Numbered from the stretch's first letter, positions 33,042 through 42,402 are shown. The stretch: DNA of 46,104 bases from Prosthecodimorpha hirschii (GCF_001305515.1 NZ_LJYW01000001.1:3947777-3993880); one strand, 5' to 3'. Notes: generated from the letters alone by a model not told the origin. Program-made: numbers and translations.

Positions 33042-35084
33042 ATGGCCTGCAGGATCGGGGTGGATGTCGGCGGCTCCTTCACGGATTTCGCGGTGCTGGA
33101 CGATGCCGACGGCCGGCTCGCCAGCCTCAAGGTGTTCTCCCGCCCTGACCGGCCGGGCGAGGAACTGATCGCGGCCCTCGCCCGCCTGGGGGAGCGAGAC
33201 GGCATCGATCCGCAGGCCGTCGAGCGCTTCACCCACGGCACCACGGTCGGCATCAACACCGTCATCCAGCGCAACGGCGCCCGCCTGGCGCTCTTCACCA
33301 CGCGCGGCTTCGAGGACGTGCTCGAGATCGGCCGGCTGAAGATCCCGCAGATCCACAATCTCTATTCGGTCCGACCCACGCCCTTGATCCCGCGCGACCG
33401 GGTCTTCGGCATCGGCGAGCGCACGCTGGCGACCGGCGAGGTCCTGCAGGCGCCGGAAGCCGCCGATGTCGCCGCCGCGGTCGCGGCCGCCCTTGCGGCC
33501 GGCGCCGAGGCCATCGTGCTCGCCTTCCTGAACGCCTATCGCAACCCGGCCAACGAGCGCGCCGTCGCGGCCCTGATCGCCGGCCTTGCCCCCGACCTGC
33601 CGGTGATCGGCTCGGCGGAGACCTGGCCGATCATCCGCGAATACGAGCGCACCGTGACGGCGGCGATCAGCGGCTATGTCCGCCCGCGCGTCGCCCACTA
33701 TCTCGACCGCTTCGAGGCGACCCTGCGCGGCGCCGGCGTGGCCGGGCCGATCCTGATCACCAAGTCCAACGGCGGCGTGATGGGCCTCGACCAGGCCCGG
33801 GCCGAATGCGTCCAGATGGTCCTGTCCGGCACCGCCTCAGGCGTGATCGGAGCCGGCTGGCTCGCCCGCGAGAGCGGCTTCGACCGGGTGCTGAGCCTCG
33901 ATATCGGCGGCACCAGCGCCGACGTGGCGGTGATCCTCGACGGCGAGGCGCAATATGGCGTCGGCGAGAGGGTCGGCGACTTCCAGGTCCACATCCCGTC
34001 GGTCTCGGTCTCTTCCGTCGGCCAGGGCGGCGGTTCGATCGCCCGGGTCGACGATTTCGGCGTGCTCCAGGTCGGACCCGACAGCGCCGGGTCGACGCCG
34101 GGACCGGCCTGCTACGGCCGCGGCGGCACGCGGCCGACCATCTCGGACGCCATGGCGGCCGCCAACCTGATCGGCCACCGCGCGCTCGGCTTCGGCGCCG
34201 TCTCGGTCGACCATGAGGCCGCCCGGCAGGCGATCGCGCCGCTCGCCGCCGCCCTCGATCTCTCCATCGAGGCGGTGGCCGGACGGATCGTCGAAGTCTC
34301 CGTCTCGGGCATGTTCGCGGAGGTGAGCGGCCTCGTCTCGCGCTTCGCCATCGATCCGCGCGAATTCCATCTGTTCGCCTTCGGCGGCGCCGGCCCGATG
34401 CTCGCCTGCTTCCTGGCGCGCGAACTGGACATGAAGGGCGTCGTGGTGCCGCCCTCGCCCGGTGTCGTCTCCGCGCTCGGCGGGCTGATCGCGGACGTGA
34501 AGAACGACTTCATCCGCACGGTCTATCGCGAGGCCGACGCCGCCACCGTCGCCGCACTGGACCGCGACATGCGCGCGCTGACCGCGGAGGCACGCGACTG
34601 GCTCGCCCGGCAGGGCTTCAGTGGGCCGGGCGAGATCGGGCTTTCGGCCGACATGCGCTATGCCGGCCAGTCCTACGAGATCGAGACGCGCCTCGATCCG
34701 GCCTGGCTCGCCGCCGGCGACGACGGCGCTTTGCGCGACGCCTTCCATGCCGAGCATGCCCGCGTCTACGGCCATGCCGACCCGTCCGCGTCCGTTCAGA
34801 TCGTCAATCTGCGCTTGGTCATCGTCGGCCGCACGCCGAAGCCGCGTCTGGCGCGTCTCTCTGCGGCCGACGGCCCAGCCGTTCCGCGGGCGACCGTGAC
34901 GGCCTTTTTCGACGGCCGGGCGACCCCGACCGCGCTCTACGACCGTGCGGCCCTCCAGGCCGGCCACCGCTTCGCCGGTCCGGCGGTGATCGATCAGGAC
35001 GACACCACCACGGTGGTGCCGCCCGGCTTCCAGGTCGCGGTCGATGGCCTCGGCAATCTCCTCATCACCCGGTCGGAGGGCTGA
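33042..35084 (+). CDS. Hydantoinase/oxoprolinase subunit A (HyuA-like)
   Basis: A 680-residue ATP-dependent amidohydrolase subunit. The N-terminus IGVDVGGSFTDFAVLDDADG is the actin-fold phosphate-1 motif. A middle SLDIGGTSADVAVILDG is the phosphate-2 motif, SVSSVGQGGGSIARVDD follows, and the C-terminal third (about 510-680) is the hydantoinase A C domain. The family cleaves the amide of 5-oxoproline, hydantoins or related cyclic ureides with ATP, together with subunit B. The neighbouring FAD oxidase and GNAT suggest the product is an amino acid that is oxidised or acetylated next. Three bases separate it from the HyuB gene. Confidence 0.93.
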   Translation: MACRIGVDVGGSFTDFAVLDDADGRLASLKVFSRPDRPGEELIAALARLGERDGIDPQAVERFTHGTTVGINTVIQRNGARLALFTTRGFEDVLEIGRLKIPQIHNLYSVRPTPLIPRDRVFGIGERTLATGEVLQAPEAADVAAAVAAALAAGAEAIVLAFLNAYRNPANERAVAALIAGLAPDLPVIGSAETWPIIREYERTVTAAISGYVRPRVAHYLDRFEATLRGAGVAGPILITKSNGGVMGLDQARAECVQMVLSGTASGVIGAGWLARESGFDRVLSLDIGGTSADVAVILDGEAQYGVGERVGDFQVHIPSVSVSSVGQGGGSIARVDDFGVLQVGPDSAGSTPGPACYGRGGTRPTISDAMAAANLIGHRALGFGAVSVDHEAARQAIAPLAAALDLSIEAVAGRIVEVSVSGMFAEVSGLVSRFAIDPREFHLFAFGGAGPMLACFLARELDMKGVVVPPSPGVVSALGGLIADVKNDFIRTVYREADAATVAALDRDMRALTAEARDWLARQGFSGPGEIGLSADMRYAGQSYEIETRLDPAWLAAGDDGALRDAFHAEHARVYGHADPSASVQIVNLRLVIVGRTPKPRLARLSAADGPAVPRATVTAFFDGRATPTALYDRAALQAGHRFAGPAVIDQDDTTTVVPPGFQVAVDGLGNLLITRSEG

Positions 35085-35087
35085 GTC

Positions 35088-37055
35088 ATGGCGTTCGATC
35101 GCCGCAACCTGAAGATCCTGGCCAATTTCTGCGAGGCCGCCGCCGACGCCATGGCGTTCACGCTGATGCGCACGGCGCATTCGGCCTTCGTCAAGGAGAC
35201 CGAGGACTTCTCCTGCCAGATCGTCACCCGCGACGGGCTGGCCTTCGCCAATCCGCGCCATTTCGGCGCGCCCTGGTACAGCGGCATCGACTATCAGCCC
35301 CTGATCGCCATGTTCGACCACTACGAAGAGGGCGATATCGGGCTGACCAACGATCCCTATAGCGGCTTCGTTGCGACCCACACGCCGGACCTGCATGTCT
35401 GGAAGCCGGTCTTCCACGAGGGCGAGATCGCCTGCTTCGTCGTCGGCCATATCCACAACACCGATGTCGGCGGCGCCGTGCCGGCCTCGCTGTCGCGCGC
35501 GCTGACCGAGATCGAGCAGGAGGGGCTGCGCATCCCGCCGGTCAAGCTGGTCTCGGCCGGCCGGCTCGATCCCTTCGTGGCCGAGATGATCCGGACCAAT
35601 GTGCGCATGCCCGAGCAGAATCTCGGCGACCTGCAGGCCCAGATCGCGTCGCTGGCGATCGGCGAACGCAAGATCGGCGAGATCATCCGCCGCTTCGGCT
35701 TCGCCGATTTCCTGGAGGGCGTCGAGGCGATCCTCGACTATGCCGAGGCGCAGGCGCGGCGCATCCTTTCGACCATCCCGGACGGCGACTATTTCTTCGC
35801 CGACTTCGCCGACGAGGACGCGCCCGGCGGCCGGCCGAGCCGGATCGCGCTGACGCTCCGGATCCGCGGCGACGAGGTCGAGCTCGACTATACCGGCAGC
35901 GACCCGCAGCTCGCCTCCTCGCTCAACATGCCGACGGGCGGGCGCGAGCGCCATCCGCTGGTCATGGTCGGGCTGACCTACGTGCTGTTCACCCTCGACA
36001 ACAGCCTGCTGCTCAATGCCGGCACGCTCAGACCGGCGCGCGCCGTGCTGCCGGAGGGCTCGGTCGTCAACTGCACCCGGCCGGCGGCGGTCGGCATGCG
36101 CTCGCTGACCTGCGCGATGACCCAGATCGTCACCGTCGGCGCCTTCGCCAAGGCGCTGCCGGACCTGATCCCGGCCGCCTCGCCGGGCGGCAATGCGATC
36201 ATGAACATCAAGACGGCGGGCCGGAACGGGCGGCCCGTGATGGCCTCGATCGGTCCGGTCGGCGGCGGCGGCGGTGGCACGCCCTTCGGCGACGGCGGCG
36301 ACGGAGCCGGCGGGGCGACCGGCTTCCTGCGCAACACCCCGATCGAGATCTCCGAGGCCGAAGTCCCGATCCGCTTCCTGCGCTACGGGCTGGAGCCGGA
36401 TACCGGCGCGCCCGGCCGCCATCGCGGCGGGCTGTCGGCGGTGATGGAATTCGAGATCGCCGCGCCGGATACGGTCGTGACGGCGCGCAACCGCAACCGC
36501 TCGATCCTGGCCGGCTGGGGCGTGGCCGGCGGCGAGGCCGGCTGCGTCTCGCATTTCGTGCGCAACCCCGGCCGGCCCGATGCGGTCGAACTCGGCAACA
36601 CCGATGTCGTGCGCTGCGGTCCGGGCGACGTGGTCCGCGTGGTCGGCCCGGGCGCCGGCGGCTGGGGCGATCCGTTCGAACGGCCGGCCGAAAGGGTGCT
36701 GGCCGATGTCCGGCGCGGCGCGGTCTCGGCCGAAAGCGCGCGGCGCGACTACGGCGTCGTACTGCGCGACGGCGCCGTCGACGACGCCGCCACGCTGGCC
36801 CTTCGCGCCGGCCGCCCGGTCCGGCCGGCGCGGGATTTCGCCTTCGGCGCCGAGCGCGACGCCTTCGAGGCGGTCTGGACCGAGGAGCGTTTCGCCCTCC
36901 TGACCGATTTCCTTGCCGCCGCACCGGTCGACTGGCGCTACTTCCTGAAGCAGCGCGTGTTCGACCGGGTCGACGCCGGGACGGACCGGGCCGCATCGGT
37001 CGCCGACGAGATGGCGGCGATCTTCGCCAGCCTCAACGCGCAATTCCGCTGGTAA
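35088..37055 (+). CDS. Hydantoinase/oxoprolinase subunit B (HyuB-like)
   Basis: A 655-residue partner of the HyuA-like protein. Characteristic segments are AFTLMRTAHSAFVKETEDFS, GDIGLTNDPYSGFVATHTPD with the metal-binding-like HIHNTDVGG, ASPGGNAIMNIKTAG, and the glycine-rich PVGGGGGGTPFGDGGDG. In this superfamily subunit B works with A as a complex, hydrolysing the activated cyclic amide. The length is slightly above some family members but normal for a HyuB-type protein. It is the last gene of the plus-strand operon; the convergent LacI gene ends 100 bp away. Confidence 0.93.
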   Translation: MAFDRRNLKILANFCEAAADAMAFTLMRTAHSAFVKETEDFSCQIVTRDGLAFANPRHFGAPWYSGIDYQPLIAMFDHYEEGDIGLTNDPYSGFVATHTPDLHVWKPVFHEGEIACFVVGHIHNTDVGGAVPASLSRALTEIEQEGLRIPPVKLVSAGRLDPFVAEMIRTNVRMPEQNLGDLQAQIASLAIGERKIGEIIRRFGFADFLEGVEAILDYAEAQARRILSTIPDGDYFFADFADEDAPGGRPSRIALTLRIRGDEVELDYTGSDPQLASSLNMPTGGRERHPLVMVGLTYVLFTLDNSLLLNAGTLRPARAVLPEGSVVNCTRPAAVGMRSLTCAMTQIVTVGAFAKALPDLIPAASPGGNAIMNIKTAGRNGRPVMASIGPVGGGGGGTPFGDGGDGAGGATGFLRNTPIEISEAEVPIRFLRYGLEPDTGAPGRHRGGLSAVMEFEIAAPDTVVTARNRNRSILAGWGVAGGEAGCVSHFVRNPGRPDAVELGNTDVVRCGPGDVVRVVGPGAGGWGDPFERPAERVLADVRRGAVSAESARRDYGVVLRDGAVDDAATLALRAGRPVRPARDFAFGAERDAFEAVWTEERFALLTDFLAAAPVDWRYFLKQRVFDRVDAGTDRAASVADEMAAIFASLNAQFRW

Positions 37056-37154
37056 GCCGCGCGTCCGTTCCGACGGTCCGCGGCCGGGATCACGATCGGA
37101 TGCGGCGCAGCATCGGCAGCCTGAGCCGTGCATGCCGGGTTGTCCGAAGCCGCT

Positions 37155-38198
37155 TCACCCGGCCATTTCGGCCGTCGGCGCAAGGCTCGGCGCCGCTGTC
37201 GATCCGCGTTCGATCAGGGTCGGGCGGAGCATGAATTTGCAGCGGGTCTCGCGGACCTGCCCCTCGCGCGTGGCCATCCGGAACAGGAAGTCCGTCGAGG
37301 CCGTCGCCAGTTCCTCGACCGGCAACGCGATCGTGGTGATGCCGTCGCCGCACCAGCGCAGGGTCGGCGAATCACCGAAGCCGACGAAGGACAGGTCACG
37401 GGGAACCGACACCCCGTGCCGGCGCACGCTGTCATAGGCGCCGATGCTGATGCGGGCGCCGGCGGTCACCACGGCGGTCGGCGGGCGGGCGCCGCCAAGG
37501 AGCCGGTCCATGGCGGCGCGGCCGAATTCGCTGTCGCAGCTTCCGGCATGGATCAGGTCCTCGTCGACCGCGATGCCGGCCTCCTGCAGGGTCCTGCGGA
37601 ACCCGGCGAGCCGCAACTCGCCGGTCGAGATCGCCACCGTCGAGCCGATATAGGCGATCCGGCGGTGCCCGCGGGCGATCAGGTGGCTCGCCGCCAGCCG
37701 CATCGCCTCGACATCCTCGATCCCGAACCAGTCGGATTCGACCGCGGGGCAATGCCGTACGAACTGGATGTGATCCATCGACCGCATGAGCTTCAGCGTC
37801 TCGGGCCGCGGCGCGATGCTTGGGATCATGATCACGCCGATCGCCCGGGCGGAGCGCAGGTTGCGCAGGTGGTGCAGTTCGAGCGCCGCGTCGTCGTCCG
37901 TGACGGCCAGCACCAGCTGCACGCCGCGCTCCCGGCAGCACCGGGCGATGGCCTTGGCGGCGGTCGAATAGAGATCGTTCTGGATGTCGGGGACCAGCAG
38001 CCCGACCATCGCGCTGGTGCCCGTCCGCATGGCCTGGGCGGCGCGATCGACGACATAGCCGTGGCGTTCGGCCGCTTCGGCGACCCGCTCCCGGGTCTCG
38101 CGGCTGATTCTGGGCGAATCCGCCAGCGCGCGGGCGACGGTCGAAACCGAAAGTCCGAGCGCTTCGGCGAGGTCCTTCATCTTGACCGGTTGCTTCAT
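37155..38198 (-). CDS. LacI family transcriptional regulator
   Basis: A 347-residue repressor. The N-terminal LacI helix-turn-helix is MKDLAEALGLSVSTVARALA (about 7-26) with the hinge helix around GYVVDRAAQAMRTG. A periplasmic-binding-protein-like effector domain (about 60-345) includes VGLLVPDIQNDLYSTAAKAI and GFGDSPTLRWCGDGITTIAL. Start 38198 matches the family N-terminus; an upstream ATG at 38231 overlaps the operator. It is transcribed divergently from the TRAP transporter genes, with two near-identical palindromes between, and likely represses them until a sugar-acid or polyol ligand binds. Confidence 0.94.
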   Translation of the reverse strand: MKQPVKMKDLAEALGLSVSTVARALADSPRISRETRERVAEAAERHGYVVDRAAQAMRTGTSAMVGLLVPDIQNDLYSTAAKAIARCCRERGVQLVLAVTDDDAALELHHLRNLRSARAIGVIMIPSIAPRPETLKLMRSMDHIQFVRHCPAVESDWFGIEDVEAMRLAASHLIARGHRRIAYIGSTVAISTGELRLAGFRRTLQEAGIAVDEDLIHAGSCDSEFGRAAMDRLLGGARPPTAVVTAGARISIGAYDSVRRHGVSVPRDLSFVGFGDSPTLRWCGDGITTIALPVEELATASTDFLFRMATREGQVRETRCKFMLRPTLIERGSTAAPSLAPTAEMAG

Positions 38199-38208
38199 CG
38201 ACAGTCCT

Positions 38209-38224
38209 GCGCAATCGATTGCGC
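38209..38224. promoter_or_regulatory. LacI-type operator 1, perfect 16-bp palindrome
   Basis: GCGCAATCGATTGCGC is a perfect palindrome with a central CG, the classic shape of a LacI/GalR operator. It lies 10 bp upstream of the LacI start, so it probably also controls the regulator's own expression. Confidence 0.75.
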
Positions 38225-38274
38225 GTCTCATGGTTCACGGGCGACAAACTAGCAGGCACATCGGGCTGTTTACA

Positions 38275-38290
38275 GCGCAATCGTTTGCAC
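38275..38290. promoter_or_regulatory. LacI-type operator 2
   Basis: GCGCAATCGTTTGCAC matches operator 1 in 14 of 16 positions with the same central CG. It lies 66 bp from operator 1 and about 86 bp upstream of the TRAP binding-protein start. Two sites this close could be bound by one tetramer with looping, or by two dimers. Confidence 0.7.
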
Positions 38291-38376
38291 GTACCGTTTC
38301 CTCCAGACGCGGCAGCGGTGCCCGGGACACCCGGACCGCATTCGCATTGTCCAAAAAGACCAATCGGGAGGATTTC

Positions 38377-39405
38377 ATGGATTCGGGCTTCGGAACACCC
38401 ATTTCGCGCAGGCGCCTCGGCGGCCTCGGGCTTGCGGCCCTGGCGATGCCGGGCGTGATCACCTCTGCCAGGGCGCAGCAGAAGTTCATCTGCCGGATCG
38501 CCCATACCGAGGGCATCGGCACGCCGATCACGCTGGCTTTCGAGAAGTGGACCGGCATTCTCAAGGAGAAGAGCGGCGGCCGGATCGACGCCCAGCATTT
38601 CCCCGCCGCCCAGCTCGGCGGTCTCGCCCAGGCGCTGGAAGGCAGCCGGATCGGAACCATCCAGGTGACCACGGCCGGCCCCGACAGCGAGGAGGCGATC
38701 GCCCCGGAGATCGCGGCCTTCGGTGGCGCGCCCGGCTTCATCTACAAGGACGAGGCCCATGTCGACCGCGTCCTGCAGGGGCCGCTCGGCAAGGAAGTCT
38801 CCGACATCGCACGCAAGAAGACCGGCGTCGAATTCGTCGCCTATGCGGAGACCGGCTTCCGCCACATCCTGTCCAAGCGCCCGGTCACCTCGCTGGAGAC
38901 GCTGAAGGGCCTCAAGATCCGGGTGCCGGAATTGCGCATCTGGGTCGATTTCTGGAAGGCGCTGGGCGCCAACCCGACTCCGCTGCCCTATTCGGAGCAG
39001 TATTCGGCGCTGTCGACCGGCGTCATCGACGGGCTCGATTCGGACTTCTTCTCGATCATCGGCTTCAAGTGGTTCGAGCAGGCCAAGAACATCACCGTGA
39101 CGGCGCATTGGTTCCTGCCCAAGGCGGTGCGCGTCAACGCCCGCTGGCTCGATAGCCTGCCGGCCGACCTGCAGGATCTCGTGCGGAGCTCCGCCCGCGA
39201 AGTCTTCGCCGAGCAGCGCGCGACCAATCGCGCCAATGCCGACAAGGCGCTCGCCGACCTCGAGAAGCTCGGCTGCTCGGTCAACCGGGTTTCGCCCGAG
39301 GAGCGCGCCCAGTGGGCCAAGCTCACCGCGCCGCTGTTCGATCAGTTCGGCGCCAAGAGCCCGGAGACCAAGGCGATGATCGAGAAGATCCGGCAGCTCG
39401 CCTGA
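38377..39405 (+). CDS. TRAP transporter substrate-binding protein (DctP family)
   Basis: A 342-residue periplasmic binding protein. A twin-arginine-like signal is visible (ISRRRLGGLGLAALAMPGVI, about 9-28), with cleavage after ARA near residue 34. The DctP signature is present: FPAAQLGGLAQALEGSRIGT near residues 75-94, the ligand-carboxylate Arg region LKGLKIRVPELRIW, and STGVIDGLDSDFFSIIGF. It feeds a sodium-driven TRAP uptake system, probably for a sugar acid or other organic acid. Start 38377 has GGGAGGA 5 bp upstream. The two LacI operators lie in its promoter region. Confidence 0.94.
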   Translation: MDSGFGTPISRRRLGGLGLAALAMPGVITSARAQQKFICRIAHTEGIGTPITLAFEKWTGILKEKSGGRIDAQHFPAAQLGGLAQALEGSRIGTIQVTTAGPDSEEAIAPEIAAFGGAPGFIYKDEAHVDRVLQGPLGKEVSDIARKKTGVEFVAYAETGFRHILSKRPVTSLETLKGLKIRVPELRIWVDFWKALGANPTPLPYSEQYSALSTGVIDGLDSDFFSIIGFKWFEQAKNITVTAHWFLPKAVRVNARWLDSLPADLQDLVRSSAREVFAEQRATNRANADKALADLEKLGCSVNRVSPEERAQWAKLTAPLFDQFGAKSPETKAMIEKIRQLA

Positions 39406-39482
39406 TCGCATCCCGCACGCCGTCGGCCGGAGCGTGCATCCGGCCGACGGCGCCCGTCTGTCGCCCCCGGATTTCGAGTGCC

Positions 39483-41348
39483 ATGGTTGCCCAAATGATG
39501 TCGGAAGATTCGACCGTCCCGCCCGCCGCGTGGCGCGGCTTCGGGCTGCTCGACGGCGTTCTCGAGACCCTCTGCGTCGGCCTGATGCTCGGCTCGGCCG
39601 GGATCGCCGTGCTGCAGGTATTCTGCCGCTATGTGCTCTCCGCGGCGTTGCCGTGGCCGGAAGAGGTCGCGATCTGGCTGTTCACCTGGGCGGTCTTCCT
39701 CGGCATGGCGCTCGCCGTGGGACGCCGCTCGCATATCGCCATCGACCTGATCAGCCGGCATCTCCCGCCGCGCCTGCGCCGGGTCCATGCCCATATGGTC
39801 GAGGCCATGGTCGCGGCCACCAGCGTCATGATGGTCGTGCAGGGCCTGGATTTCGCCGGGCGGGCCATTCAGGTTTCGCCGGCGATGCAGTGGCCGCTGA
39901 CCTGGCTCTTCGTCTCGATCGCGGCCGGCGGCGTGCTGAACCTCGTCTATCTGGTGCGCCCGGTGGGCGGCCGGCCGAGCCTCGCCGGACTGCTCTGCGT
40001 CCTCGCCGGTGCGGCCGTCTATCTGGCGGTCCGGCATGGGGCGGCGCTGGTCTGGCACGAGGCCGGCAGCGCCACGGCGCTGATGGCGGTGGCCTTCGTG
40101 CTCGTCTTCCTGGAAGTTCCGATCGCCTTTGCGCTGGCCTTCGGCGCCTTTGCGGCTTTCGCGCCGCTCGGCGACATCATGCTGGTCATCGTGCCGCAGA
40201 ACATGGCGTCGTCGCTGAATTCGTTCACGCTGCTCGCGATCCCGTTCTTCATCATGGCGGCGGCCGTGATGAATGCGGGCGGCATCACGTCGCGTCTGGT
40301 CGATTTCGCGATCACCCTGGTCGGCCATTTCCGCGGCGGCCTCGGCCAGGCGAACGTGGTCACCAACACGCTGCTGGCCGGCGTGTCCGGATCGTCGACC
40401 GCCGACGCTTCGGCGATCGCCAAGCTGATGGTCCCCGAAATGGAGCGGCACGGCTATCACCGCGCCTTCGGCTGCGCGCTGACCTCCGCCTCCTCGACGC
40501 TCGCCAACCTGATCCCGCCGAGCCTCGGCCTGATCATCTACGCCGCGCTCGCCTCCGTGTCGGTCGGCGCCCTGTTCGTCGCCACCATCATTCCGGGCCT
40601 GATGGCCGCCGCGGCGCTGATCGTCGTGGTCTATGTGGTCTCCCGCGTGAAAGGCTTCGGCGGCAATGTCGCGCGGGCAAGCTGGGGCACGCGGGGCGAC
40701 GCTCTCGTCAAGGCCATCCCGGCCCTGCTGCTGCCGCTGCTCATCGTCGGGGGCGTCCGCTTCGGCGTCTTCACGGCGACCGAGGCCGGCGCCGTGGCCT
40801 TCGTCTACGCGCTCCTGTGCGGCGCCTTCTACTACCGCAGCCTGTCGGCGCGGCGCTTCCTGGAGGCCGTCCGCGAATCGACCTTCGACACGGTCGTCAT
40901 CGTGGTGATCATCGCCGCCGCCGCGCCCTTCGCCTGGGTGCTCGCGGCCGAGCAGGTGCCGCAGAAGATCGCCGCGGCGCTGGGCGCCTATACCCAGAGC
41001 CCCGTCCTGCTGCTGCTGCTGATCAACCTCTTCCTGCTGGTGGTCGGCCTGTTCATGGAGATGATCGCCGCGATGGTCATCCTGGTGCCGATCCTGGTGC
41101 CGGTGGTGGTTGCCGCCGGGGTCGATCCGGTCCAGTTCGGCATCGTCCTGGTCATGAATCTGGTCATCGGTGCCCTCACGCCGCCGATGGGCGTCCTGGT
41201 CTTCACGACGGCGCGCGTCGGCGGCGCCAATGTCGTCGAGGTCTTCCGCGCCGTCCTCCCCTTCATCGCCGCGCTCTGCGCCGTCCTCCTGCTGGTCACC
41301 TACGTGCCGGTCCTCACCCTTGGCCCGGTCCGCTGGCTCGGCCCCTGA
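39483..41348 (+). CDS. TRAP transporter fused small and large membrane subunits (DctQM)
   Basis: A 621-residue fused membrane protein. The N-terminal part (about 1-160) is DctQ-like with four hydrophobic segments, including the IAVLQVFCRYVLSAALPWPE and RRSHIAIDLI elements. The rest (about 190-621) is DctM, with ~12 membrane segments and the typical LEVPIAFALAFGAFAAF, NSFTLLAIPFFIMAAAVMNA, SGSSTADASAIAKLMVPEM and LIPPSLGLIIYA. It uses a sodium gradient to import the ligand delivered by the DctP protein. Start 39483 is the first ATG; 39495 and 39498 are alternatives. It ends 16 bp before the first Gfo gene. Confidence 0.94.
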   Translation: MVAQMMSEDSTVPPAAWRGFGLLDGVLETLCVGLMLGSAGIAVLQVFCRYVLSAALPWPEEVAIWLFTWAVFLGMALAVGRRSHIAIDLISRHLPPRLRRVHAHMVEAMVAATSVMMVVQGLDFAGRAIQVSPAMQWPLTWLFVSIAAGGVLNLVYLVRPVGGRPSLAGLLCVLAGAAVYLAVRHGAALVWHEAGSATALMAVAFVLVFLEVPIAFALAFGAFAAFAPLGDIMLVIVPQNMASSLNSFTLLAIPFFIMAAAVMNAGGITSRLVDFAITLVGHFRGGLGQANVVTNTLLAGVSGSSTADASAIAKLMVPEMERHGYHRAFGCALTSASSTLANLIPPSLGLIIYAALASVSVGALFVATIIPGLMAAAALIVVVYVVSRVKGFGGNVARASWGTRGDALVKAIPALLLPLLIVGGVRFGVFTATEAGAVAFVYALLCGAFYYRSLSARRFLEAVRESTFDTVVIVVIIAAAAPFAWVLAAEQVPQKIAAALGAYTQSPVLLLLLINLFLLVVGLFMEMIAAMVILVPILVPVVVAAGVDPVQFGIVLVMNLVIGALTPPMGVLVFTTARVGGANVVEVFRAVLPFIAALCAVLLLVTYVPVLTLGPVRWLGP

Positions 41349-41364
41349 TCGGAACGCATCTGCC

Positions 41365-42396
41365 ATGACCAAGCTGCGCATCGGCATCGTCGGCCTCGGG
41401 ATGGCGGTCACCCCCCATGCCCGCGGCCTCATGGACCTCGCCGACACCGTCGAGGTGGCCCACGCCTTCAGCCCGAGCGCGGAGCGGCGGGCCGCCTTCG
41501 CCGGGCGGTTCCCGTTTCCGCTCGCCGACAGCCTGGACGCGATCCTCGACGACCGGACCGTCGACGCCGTCCTCGTGCTGACGCCCGCCAACACGCATCT
41601 CGATATCGTCCGCCGCTGCGCCGACGCCGGCAAGCATGTGCTCCTCGAAAAGCCGATCGAGATCACCTCCGCGCGCGCCGAGGCCGTCGTCGCCGTCTGC
41701 CGCGCCGCCGGCGTGACGCTCGGCATCGTGCTGCAGCACCGGTTCCGGCCGGCCGCGATGACGCTGGCCGGTGAGATCGCCACGGGCGCGCTCGGCGAGA
41801 TCGTCGGATGTTCGACCGTGATCCGCCTGTGGCGGCCGCAGAGCTACTACGACGAGCCGGGCCGCGGCAGTTTCGCCCGCGACGGCGGCGGCGTCCTGAT
41901 CTCGCAGGGCATCCATACCCTCGACCTGATGCTGAGCCTGGCCGGCCCGATCGCCGAAGTGGCCGGCAGCGCCCTGACCAGCCCGGTGCATCGCATGGAG
42001 ACCGAGGACATGGTGGCGGCGGCGGTGCGCTACGCCAACGGCGCCATCGGCACCATCGACGCCACGACGGCGGCCTATCCGGGCTTTCCCGAGCGCATCG
42101 AGCTGATCGCCCGCAACGCGACCGCCTCCCTGGTCGGAACCGCGCTGCAGATCGCCTGGCACGACGGCCGCCGCACCGAGATCGAGCCCGACCGCAGCGC
42201 GGGCGGTACCGGCGCCGACCCGATGGCCTTCCCGCACGACTATCACCGCGCCGTCATGGCCGACTTCGCAGCCGCGGTCCGCTCCGGCGGCAAGCCCCGG
42301 GTGACCGGCGAGGAGGCCCTGAAGGTGCATCGGCTGATCGACGCGCTGATCGAAGCCGGCCGAACCGGCGAACGCGTTCGCGTCCGGAGCGACTGA
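41365..42396 (+). CDS. Gfo/Idh/MocA family oxidoreductase
   Basis: A 343-residue NAD(P)-dependent dehydrogenase. The Rossmann motif is LRIGIVGLGMAVTPHARGLM (about 4-23), the conserved Lys-Pro is in VLLEKPIEITSARAEAVV, and the C-terminal domain begins near EIVGCSTVIRLWRPQSYYDE with GGGVLISQGIHTLDLMLSLA, whose His and Asp fit the catalytic pair. Family members oxidise sugars, inositol-like polyols or their derivatives. It follows the TRAP membrane gene and precedes a second, different family member. Confidence 0.92.
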   Translation: MTKLRIGIVGLGMAVTPHARGLMDLADTVEVAHAFSPSAERRAAFAGRFPFPLADSLDAILDDRTVDAVLVLTPANTHLDIVRRCADAGKHVLLEKPIEITSARAEAVVAVCRAAGVTLGIVLQHRFRPAAMTLAGEIATGALGEIVGCSTVIRLWRPQSYYDEPGRGSFARDGGGVLISQGIHTLDLMLSLAGPIAEVAGSALTSPVHRMETEDMVAAAVRYANGAIGTIDATTAAYPGFPERIELIARNATASLVGTALQIAWHDGRRTEIEPDRSAGGTGADPMAFPHDYHRAVMADFAAAVRSGGKPRVTGEEALKVHRLIDALIEAGRTGERVRVRSD

Positions 42397-42402
42397 GCCG
42401 CC

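Noticed and set aside
33837-37133. 1098-codon minus-strand frame opposite HyuA/HyuB
   Set aside because: HyuA and HyuB on the plus strand match known families throughout; this is their GC-rich antisense shadow.
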